A DNA stretch of 6,233 bases from Kiritimatiellia bacterium (GTDB lineage: Bacteria; Verrucomicrobiota; Kiritimatiellia; UBA8416; JAIOPI01): positions 1 through 6,233 of the forward strand of contig JAPKCZ010000132.1 of assembly GCA_028822745.1 (NCBI GenBank), in the 5' to 3' direction. Below the pieces are notes generated by a model. The model did not search any database. It was not told the origin of the DNA and worked only from the letters and a program-made list of their open reading frames with translations. The translations under genes and the position numbers were made by a program. This document shows, piece by piece, positions 1-4,843 of the stretch. Each line of letters begins with the position of its first letter. Position 1 is the first letter of the stretch.

Positions 1-280
1 GGATTTCGGACTCGTTCCCCTCGAGGCCCAAGCCTGCGGCACACCCGTCATTGCCTACGGCTGCGGTGGTGCGCTTGAAACCGTCGAAAACGGCAAAACG
101 GGCCTTCATTTCGCCGAACAGAGTGTGGACAGCCTGATGGAAGCCGTTTTGGCCGGCGCCGACACGCCGTGGGACCGCAGCCACATCCGAAAACATGCAG
201 AAGCTTTTGGCATTCAACAATTTGTGGATGGAATGAGCGCATCGATTGAGCGTTGTATGAGCGCACCGGACCCCATTTAG
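1..280 (+). CDS. Glycosyltransferase family 4-type protein, C-terminal fragment
   Basis: This is the last 92 codons of a gene whose 5' part lies before the window; the frame begins at base 2 and ends with TAG at 278-280. The fragment opens with DFGLVPLEAQACGTPVIAYG, followed by GGALETVENGKTG. This is the conserved donor-binding end of GT-B fold, GT4-family transferases, which move a sugar from a nucleotide-sugar to a glycan or lipid acceptor. The Glu of PLEAQACG would be the second Glu of the EX7E motif. The first would be the codon that ends in the g at base 1, which cannot be seen in full. The remaining C-terminal helix (about residues 45-92) is unremarkable. Donor and acceptor cannot be told from this piece; mannosyl- and other hexosyltransferases of cell-surface polysaccharides share this pattern. 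It sits upstream of rplU on the same strand but is probably a separate transcription unit, because a strong promoter follows. Confidence 0.88.
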   Translation, partial: DFGLVPLEAQACGTPVIAYGCGGALETVENGKTGLHFAEQSVDSLMEAVLAGADTPWDRSHIRKHAEAFGIQQFVDGMSASIERCMSAPDPI

Positions 281-290
281 AACCACAAAC

Positions 291-312
291 GAGGCGGAAA
301 CGAGGCCTCTTT
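291..312 (+). terminator. Weak possible terminator after the glycosyltransferase
   Basis: A short inverted repeat, GAGGC (291-295) and GCCTC (305-309), has a 9-base loop and is followed only by TTT. It lies 10 bases after the glycosyltransferase stop, which is the right place. The 5-bp stem and very short T tract make it a poor intrinsic terminator, so it may be chance. Confidence 0.25.
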
Positions 313-345
313 AGAGAAAAATCGCAAATGACGCCGCTCCGAGAG

Positions 346-374
346 TTGACAGGAGCTGCCGCGTTGCGTATATT
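346..374 (+). promoter_or_regulatory. Sigma-70-type promoter of rplU-rpmA
   Basis: A perfect -35 box TTGACA (346-351) is separated by exactly 17 bp from TATATT (369-374), which matches the -10 consensus at five of six bases. Transcription would start near base 381 and give a leader of about 40 bases before the rplU ATG. A pyrimidine-rich run lies at about 374-389. Box quality and spacing suit a highly expressed ribosomal-protein operon. I see no long structured leader of the kind known to precede L21 genes in Bacillus. Confidence 0.8.
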
Positions 375-421
375 CCCTCTTCTTTTTCCACCGATGAATT
401 TATCGATCCAGAGGTTAGATC

Positions 422-736
422 ATGGATGCATATGCAGTAATTGAAACGGGCGGCAAACAGTATCGCGTCAAAGCAGACGACACGGTGCGCATTGAACGTC
501 TTAAAAGTGACGTCGGAGAATCCGCACAGGCCGAACGCGTTCTGGCAGTTTCCGATGGCAAAGCACTCACCGTCGGCACACCGACGATTGATGACGCCAA
601 CGTGACGTTCACGGTTGTCGACCACATTCGCGGCGAAAAAGTCGTCAATTTCAAGAAAAAGAGGCGCAAAGGCTACTCCCGCAAGGTGGGACATCGCCAG
701 GAGCACACGATCATCAAGATCGATAGCGTCGCCTAA
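422..736 (+). CDS. rplU: 50S ribosomal protein L21
   Basis: This gene encodes large-subunit protein L21 (bL21), which binds 23S rRNA near L20 during 50S assembly. The product has 104 residues, the usual length. It begins MDAYAVIETGGKQYRV, the typical L21 N-terminal strand, and carries the basic signature KKKRRKGYSRKVGHRQ followed by EHTIIKI near the C-terminus (about residues 78-101), which marks the family. The ATG at 422 is preceded by GAGG at 411-414, 7 bases upstream, which supports this start. It is the first gene after the promoter at 346-374. rpmA follows after 38 bases with no terminator between, so the two are very likely cotranscribed. I saw no anomalies. Confidence 0.98.
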   Translation: MDAYAVIETGGKQYRVKADDTVRIERLKSDVGESAQAERVLAVSDGKALTVGTPTIDDANVTFTVVDHIRGEKVVNFKKKRRKGYSRKVGHRQEHTIIKIDSVA

Positions 737-774
737 ACCCCAACGACGGACCATAGCGCCCGGAGGCACCCGAA

Positions 775-1032
775 ATGGCACATAAAAAGAGTGGCGGTTC
801 CGCCAAGAACGGTAGAGACAGTCGATCCAAGCGACTCGGCGTGAAGCACTATGGTGGCGAAGTCGTCACCGCAGGCAGCATCATCATTCGCCAGCGCGGC
901 ACCAAGTTCCACGCAGGAAGTAACGTCAAGCGCGGTGGAGATGACACCCTTTTTGCACTTAAGGCCGGCACCGTGTATTTCGAAAAACAGAATCGCCGCG
1001 TCAGCATCATTGAGCCAGTCGCCGCTGAATAA
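775..1032 (+). CDS. rpmA: 50S ribosomal protein L27
   Basis: This gene encodes large-subunit protein L27 (bL27), whose N-terminal tail reaches the peptidyl-transferase centre. The 85-residue product is the usual length. It starts MAHKKSGGSAKNGRDS and continues through SKRLGVKHYGG and IIRQRGTKFHAG, all hallmark L27 segments. The N-terminus is the short form that begins directly with AHKK. It lacks the extra N-terminal peptide that Firmicutes L27 carries and removes by proteolysis. A strong Shine-Dalgarno GGAGG at 762-766 lies 8 bases before the ATG. The gene follows rplU by 38 bases. It is followed 24 bases after its TAA by a strong intrinsic terminator, which marks the end of the main ribosomal-protein transcript. 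Confidence 0.98.
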   Translation: MAHKKSGGSAKNGRDSRSKRLGVKHYGGEVVTAGSIIIRQRGTKFHAGSNVKRGGDDTLFALKAGTVYFEKQNRRVSIIEPVAAE

Positions 1033-1056
1033 TTAGCGAACGAAGCATCAAATAAG

Positions 1057-1096
1057 TCGCCGGAATTCTGCGTGTCAGAGTCCGGCGATTTTTGTT
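1057..1096 (+). terminator. Strong intrinsic terminator after rpmA
   Basis: A perfect 8-bp stem, TCGCCGGA (1057-1064) with TCCGGCGA (1081-1088), is followed at once by TTTTT (1089-1093), then G and TT. The stem can extend past one bulged A (1065) through 1066-1070 paired with 1076-1080 (one T-G wobble), leaving a 5-base loop at 1071-1075. The whole structure is compact and G+C-rich at the base. It should stop most transcription coming from rplU-rpmA before obg. Confidence 0.88.
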
Positions 1097-1133
1097 ATCA
1101 GGCATCCCCAAATCAGGTTTCCTAAATACGCGC

Positions 1134-2153
1134 ATGAAAACCAGAACCTTCATGGACAAAGTCGTGCTGTATGCCCAAGCCGGCAGAGGCGGAAACGGGT
1201 GCAACAGCTTTCGACGCGAGAAGTTTGTTCAGCACGGCGGACCGGACGGCGGCGACGGGGGCTGCGGAGGTAACATCACTCTAGTCGGCAACCACGACGA
1301 AAACTCGCTGGTACGCCTCTACTTCACGCCCCACCAGACGGCCCCCAACGGCGGCGACGGCAAAGGCAAGCAACTCTACGGCAGAGGCGGCAAAGATCTA
1401 TACATCGCCGTCCCCTGCGGCACCGAAGTCCACGACCGTGCCAGCGGCATGATCCTCGGCGACATTAAAGAGCACGGCGAAGAACTGCTTATTGCGCGCG
1501 GCGGCAAGGGTGGCCTCGGAAACATCCACTGGAAAACATCGACCCACCAGGCGCCGACCGAAAAGACCGACGGCTATCTGGGCGAATACGTCGAATTGCG
1601 CCTAGAGCTGAAAATTCTGGCGGATGTTGGCTTGGTTGGCTTCCCAAATGCCGGAAAATCATCGATTATCACTGAAATAAGTGATGCGCACCCAAAAATC
1701 GGGGCCTATCCGTTCACCACGCTGAACCCGATCATCGGCACCCTAATTTACAAAGACTATTCTCGCGTGACGGTCGCCGACATTCCCGGCCTGATTGAAG
1801 GTGCCCATGAGGGCGTTGGACTTGGGCATGACTTCCTGCGTCACATCGAACGTTCGCAATGCCTCGTCTTCGTCATCGACATGGCCGCCACTGATGGCCG
1901 CAAACCCCACGACGATTATGTCGCCCTGCGTAAGGAACTTGAATTATATCAAAGCAGCCTGGCCGACCGCCCATACATCGTCGTCGCCAACAAAATGGAT
2001 ATGCCAGAGGCTGCGGATAATCTGGTGGAATTCAAAAAAGAAACCGGCGTGGATCCATTAGCCATGTCGGTTTTGGATAACGTCAGCATCGAAGAGCTTC
2101 GCCAACGCATACACGCCATGATGAAAGAGCTGGGAAACAGACCACCAGCCTAG
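1134..2153 (+). CDS. obg: Obg-family GTPase (ribosome assembly / stress GTPase)
   Basis: This gene encodes Obg/CgtA, a slow GTPase that binds the 50S subunit late in its assembly and links growth to nutrient state. The product has 339 residues from the ATG at 1134. The glycine-rich Obg fold comes first (about 1-155), with AGRGGNGCNSFRREKF and GGPDGGDGG. The G domain follows: G1 GFPNAGKS (169-176), G2 around YPFTT, G3 DIPGLIEGA (from 216), G4 NKMD (286-289), and a G5-like MSVLDN in place of the more usual SA. There is no long C-terminal extension. Start choice: the frame is open back to a TTG at 1092 inside the terminator, which is implausible. The ATG at 1152 would remove the first conserved strand, since its Met occupies the Val position of the family's FVD. 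The 1134 start therefore fits best. No good Shine-Dalgarno is visible (only AGG at 1115-1117, 16 bases away). The upstream terminator implies readthrough or its own promoter, and I found no convincing promoter. Confidence 0.96.
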   Translation: MKTRTFMDKVVLYAQAGRGGNGCNSFRREKFVQHGGPDGGDGGCGGNITLVGNHDENSLVRLYFTPHQTAPNGGDGKGKQLYGRGGKDLYIAVPCGTEVHDRASGMILGDIKEHGEELLIARGGKGGLGNIHWKTSTHQAPTEKTDGYLGEYVELRLELKILADVGLVGFPNAGKSSIITEISDAHPKIGAYPFTTLNPIIGTLIYKDYSRVTVADIPGLIEGAHEGVGLGHDFLRHIERSQCLVFVIDMAATDGRKPHDDYVALRKELELYQSSLADRPYIVVANKMDMPEAADNLVEFKKETGVDPLAMSVLDNVSIEELRQRIHAMMKELGNRPPA

Positions 2154-2192
2154 TGCGACGCTTTCGACTCGAGGTTTAGGTCCACCAGCGCG

Positions 2193-3104
2193 TTAGTACG
2201 GCCGTTGCACGGAAAGGCGCACGTAAGCCGCCGAATCAACCTCGATATCGGACGGCCCGAGGACTTCGATCTCGCTCTCGAAGCGGCCTCCCAGCTCGAC
2301 ACCAACGCTAAAGTCGTTGCGCAATTCCTTGGTGAGCCCGACCGCTGCACCAACATGCTCAAGGGTCACGGTGTCACGTGCAAAGGCTTCGTCGTCATCG
2401 AGTCCGAATGAATCACTTTCCTTTTCCACGCGAATATAGGTAGCGAACCCACGATCCAGGAGCAGATCAAACCGTGTTTCCGGAATGCCCAGTCTCAGGA
2501 ACATCGTATCCGAAATTTCCCAATCCAACGCCAGCGTAGGCAACACGTCCAGCCCGAAGCCCGGCCGCACCTCAGCCCCGGCGATGGCGGACACATGTGG
2601 CGTCACACGCTTCAGAAAATAGCCAGAAAAGGGAACAAAAATCGAATCTGTCTCCAATGCGTCCATGTCTGCATAGAGGCCTGGTCGAATACCGAACTGC
2701 AAGGCATAGCCACCCGTGTAGCGCCAGACGGAAGTAAATTCAGCACTCAAGGTCAAGAGCTGCTCAGGCAGATCAATACCCAAATCATCGCCATAGGTAA
2801 TGAGACCAAAGACGAGATCCACATCCAATGTACCCATCATGAACTGGTCGGAAGAATAATAGCGCCAATTGGCGTCAACGTCCGTGCGACTGGTGTCGCC
2901 CAACGACCCCTCGAGCGTGGTATCCGGAAGCAGAGTCAGCCCTCCATAATATTCGTTCGCAGGCCGCGCATCCAGCGATGGGTAATACGCAATCCCCCCG
3001 GGTTGGGTGGCCTGCGCTCGCGCCACGCCGGACGACAGCCCGACCAGCATGACAACAGAGAGAAAAATGGAAAAACCAGCACGTTTTGTATTTTGCGTTT
3101 TCAT
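2193..3104 (-). CDS. Predicted outer-membrane beta-barrel protein (DUF6268-like)
   Basis: This gene encodes 303 residues with a clear Sec signal peptide: basic MKTQNTKR, then a hydrophobic core (about 11-27), then VARA with predicted cleavage after Ala30. The mature part lacks long hydrophobic helices. It is built of alternating polar and apolar stretches with many aromatic residues and Gly/Asp turns, for example VWRYTGGYALQFGIRPGLYA and TPHVSAIAGAEVRPGFGLD. It ends YVRLSVQRPY with a terminal aromatic residue, as expected for a beta-signal read by the BAM complex. The texture recalls the DUF6268 outer-membrane barrel family of planctomycetes, verrucomicrobia and relatives; this family name is from memory and unsearched. 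It lies 36 bases downstream of epmA on the same strand, so it is possibly cotranscribed, though the functional link is obscure. A GGAGG on this strand (3138-3134) sits 29 bases before the ATG, too far for a normal ribosome binding site. It converges with obg, with 39 bases between the two stops and no visible terminator. Confidence 0.85.
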   Translation of the reverse strand: MKTQNTKRAGFSIFLSVVMLVGLSSGVARAQATQPGGIAYYPSLDARPANEYYGGLTLLPDTTLEGSLGDTSRTDVDANWRYYSSDQFMMGTLDVDLVFGLITYGDDLGIDLPEQLLTLSAEFTSVWRYTGGYALQFGIRPGLYADMDALETDSIFVPFSGYFLKRVTPHVSAIAGAEVRPGFGLDVLPTLALDWEISDTMFLRLGIPETRFDLLLDRGFATYIRVEKESDSFGLDDDEAFARDTVTLEHVGAAVGLTKELRNDFSVGVELGGRFESEIEVLGPSDIEVDSAAYVRLSVQRPY

Positions 3105-3140
3105 AATGGGTATAATGAGTCGCGCAAAGTTCGCCTCCGG

Positions 3141-4055
3141 TCAAGTGATTTCAGAAGGATTCCAACAGAATGGCCGTACATCATCGATGCACGCGGCACC
3201 ACATACGGCCATCAAAAGGCGGTCAACACCAAGCGCGATACCGCCACAATCGGGCATGCCCGCCGCAAGCGCGCCGAGAAAATCTTCGTCCAACGGATAG
3301 CTGTCGCGACCCGATTCTTGGCGTTCCTGATTCCAAAGCTCGAATCGTCGGCGCTGCTCCTTGGCATCACAAAGCTCCGAATAGGCGTTGGCCAGTTCCA
3401 TCCCGCCAACCAACAGCTCCCAACGTTGCGCGACAGGTGGCTCCGAGTCTGAGTAGCGCGCCAATGCCGCCGCTTCGGCCGGATAATCCATCAGAACAAC
3501 GGGTACATCAATCGACAGCGCCGGAAGCACCTTGGCCACAAGATCTGCATCGAAACGATCTTCGTCATAGTGTGCGACAGGGTCCCAGCCCGCATACTCC
3601 AGAAACACGTCCTGAACACGCACCTCGAGCCAGTCCGCGGCAAGGTCGACGCGATGTTCACCGACAGAAAGGATCGTGGAGCCCGTCACCTTTGCAACAA
3701 CCGCACGCAGAAGCGCTCGGCAATCGACCAACACGCCGCGATAGTCGCAACCGGTCCTATACCATTCGAGCATCGTGTATTCCGGGTTATGCAGCGAACC
3801 ACGTTCGCCATAACGAAAACACGGGCCAATCTCATACACGCGCGGTACACCGCCCGCCACAAGCCGCTTCAGATGCAATTCAGGGGACGGGCGCAGGTAC
3901 GACCCATCCGTGAGTTGAAACGCATCAATATGCACTTCGGGCGGAGGCGCAGCCACGCGCACAGGCGTTTCGGTTTCGATGAAGTCGTGCGCCTGAAACC
4001 AGGCTCGCATTTCAAACAGAAGGCGGCTGCGTGTTGCGAGGTGAGACACATTCAT
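3141..4055 (-). CDS. epmA: EF-P (R)-beta-lysine ligase EpmA (PoxA/GenX/YjeA)
   Basis: EpmA is a cytoplasmic paralogue of the class II lysyl-tRNA synthetase catalytic core, without the anticodon-binding domain. It adenylates (R)-beta-lysine and attaches it to a lysine of EF-P. The 304-residue product is slightly shorter than the 325-residue E. coli enzyme. Visible landmarks are ETETPVR (27-33, motif 1 region); YLRPSPELHLKRL (53-65); motif 2 RVYEIGPCFRYGE followed by HNPEYTMLEWYR (72-100); GMELANAYSEL (218-228); and motif 3 GGIALGVDRLL (271-281). Ala274 matches, by my alignment, Ala298 of E. coli EpmA, where lysyl-tRNA synthetases have Gly; this supports ligase rather than tRNA synthetase activity. 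It follows efp by 14 bases, the expected substrate-enzyme pairing. No strong Shine-Dalgarno precedes the ATG, so translational coupling to efp is likely. Residues 37-40 are PPPE, a probable ribosome-stalling motif. No epmB lies in the window. Confidence 0.95.
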   Translation of the reverse strand: MNVSHLATRSRLLFEMRAWFQAHDFIETETPVRVAAPPPEVHIDAFQLTDGSYLRPSPELHLKRLVAGGVPRVYEIGPCFRYGERGSLHNPEYTMLEWYRTGCDYRGVLVDCRALLRAVVAKVTGSTILSVGEHRVDLAADWLEVRVQDVFLEYAGWDPVAHYDEDRFDADLVAKVLPALSIDVPVVLMDYPAEAAALARYSDSEPPVAQRWELLVGGMELANAYSELCDAKEQRRRFELWNQERQESGRDSYPLDEDFLGALAAGMPDCGGIALGVDRLLMAVCGAACIDDVRPFCWNPSEIT

Positions 4056-4069
4056 CGCAACGGCACCAC

Positions 4070-4633
4070 TCAGGCCTTGCTGATACGGTCAGCGTAGGAG
4101 CTTGTCCGCGTATCCAGCTTGATGATGTCGCCCTGATTCACAAACAGCGGAATCTGGATTTCGTATCCACCCTCGATCGTGGCCGGCTTCAGCACATTCG
4201 TTGCTGTGTCGCCGCGCGCACCAGGTTCCGTGTAGACGATTTCTTTTTCGACAAAGTTTGGTAGCGTAATTTCGACCACACGCTCGTTGTAAAACAACAC
4301 ACCCACCTCGATACCTTCATTCAAGAAATGGCGATTATCACCCAGCATCTCCACACCGATGATGACCTGCTCGAAGTTTTCATCCATAAAGACGTAGCCG
4401 TCCGTGTCCTGATAGGAATACTCGAGCTTGCGTTCGTTCAGCTGTGGTTTACCAATTTTCTCAGACGAACGGTAACTCTTCGTCATCGTCGTACCTGTAA
4501 TCATGTTCTTTAGCTTGCAGGCATAGATGGACTGACCTTTGCCCGGTTTGGTGAAGGTAAACTCGGTGATAACGTAGGGTTCGCTCTCAATTTCGACTTT
4601 GAGGCCTTTGCGGAGATCTGACACTGAAAACAT
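4070..4633 (-). CDS. efp: Translation elongation factor P
   Basis: EF-P enters the ribosomal E site and relieves stalling at consecutive prolines. The 187-residue product is essentially the length of the E. coli protein (188). The N-terminal KOW-like domain (about 1-63) holds the modification loop TKPGKGQ (28-34), in which Lys32 corresponds to E. coli Lys34, the residue that EpmA beta-lysylates. Two OB-type domains follow (about 64-128 and 129-187). The C-terminal one carries the EF-P signature GYEIQIPLFVNQGD (156-169) through LDTRTSSY (173-180). The ATG at 4633 is chosen because the product then begins MFSVSDLRKGLK, like the family, and because GAGGG (4645-4641 on this strand) lies 7 bases upstream. 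The longer open frame to 4735 only reads through the tandem repeat. epmA follows 14 bases downstream. A minus-strand promoter lies at 4720-4748, which implies a leader of about 80 bases. Confidence 0.97.
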   Translation of the reverse strand: MFSVSDLRKGLKVEIESEPYVITEFTFTKPGKGQSIYACKLKNMITGTTMTKSYRSSEKIGKPQLNERKLEYSYQDTDGYVFMDENFEQVIIGVEMLGDNRHFLNEGIEVGVLFYNERVVEITLPNFVEKEIVYTEPGARGDTATNVLKPATIEGGYEIQIPLFVNQGDIIKLDTRTSSYADRISKA

Positions 4634-4656
4634 AAATATACCCTCGGCATGCGTTC

Positions 4657-4671
4657 CCGAACTCTGTTCGG
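4657..4671. repeat. Inverted repeat in the efp leader, possible hairpin or operator
   Basis: A perfect 6-bp inverted repeat, CCGAAC (4657-4662) and GTTCGG (4666-4671), has a 3-base centre TCT. In the efp transcript it would form a tight hairpin 12 bases upstream of the Shine-Dalgarno. Read on the plus strand it is followed by CTTCTTTTTG (4672-4681) and so resembles a small intrinsic terminator that would stop antisense transcription coming out of efp. It could instead be a dyad protein-binding site. The sequence shows the symmetry; the role is inference. Confidence 0.6.
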
Positions 4672-4682
4672 CTTCTTTTTGT

Positions 4683-4718
4683 GCGACGTGGAGCGACGTG
4701 GAGCGACGTGGAGCGACG
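4683..4718. repeat. 10-bp tandem repeat, 3.6 copies, in the efp upstream region
   Basis: The unit GCGACGTGGA occurs three times without mismatch (4683-4692, 4693-4702, 4703-4712) and is followed by a partial GCGACG (4713-4718). The period of about one DNA helical turn puts every copy on the same face of the DNA. Ten is not a multiple of three, so open frames through it cycle through three phases and yield spurious peptides such as RRSTSLHVA. Given the predicted minus-strand promoter at 4720-4748, the array begins around the transcription start and lies in the first part of the efp mRNA. Confidence 0.95.
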
Positions 4719-4719
4719 A

Positions 4720-4748
4720 ACCATAACGACGCCACTGCAATGTGTCAA
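4720..4748 (-). promoter_or_regulatory. Sigma-70-type promoter of efp-epmA
   Basis: On the minus strand a perfect -35 box TTGACA (4748-4743) is followed after exactly 17 bp by TATGGT (4725-4720). This matches the -10 consensus at four of six bases, including the key TA and final T. Transcription would start near 4713, at the promoter-proximal edge of the tandem repeat, and give a leader of about 80 bases before the efp ATG. Confidence 0.68.
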
Positions 4749-4843
4749 TATCCCCCGCCTCGGATCACTCCATACTGGCCTTGCGGTACGCTTCACGGTA
4801 GACTCCGCTTTTATGCAAAAACCGAATCAGGAAGGCCGAAACG

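Noticed and set aside
311..781. Minus-strand open frame of 156 codons over rplU
   Set aside because: It is antisense to the rplU coding region and promoter and has no recognisable motif.
2154..2192. Search for a shared terminator between the convergent obg and barrel genes
   Set aside because: Only the palindrome CTCGAG and short chance complementarities are present, with no T tract in either direction.
3111..3116. Perfect TATAAT on the plus strand between the barrel gene and epmA
   Set aside because: The only -35-like partner (TTGTAT, 3086-3091) is poor and spaced 19 bp, and it would drive antisense RNA into epmA. A chance match in an AT-rich gap is more likely.
2595..3452. Long plus-strand open frame (285 codons) across the barrel gene and the end of epmA
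   Set aside because: It is antisense to two well-supported genes, has no family-like motifs and spans their junction. It is a shadow frame in GC-rich coding DNA.
3170..3913. Plus-strand open frame of 247 codons inside epmA
   Set aside because: The composition is rich in Arg, Pro, His and Ser, typical of antisense reading. The minus strand encodes a clear EpmA with all motifs.
4634..4735. N-terminal extension of EF-P from 4735
   Set aside because: It reads through the tandem repeat and leader. The family start MFSVSDLRKG and the Shine-Dalgarno support 4633.
4749..4843. Promoter search for the DUF255 gene
   Set aside because: TTGCGG (4781-4786) and TAGACT (4799-4804) are only 12 bp apart, so no acceptable box pair was found.
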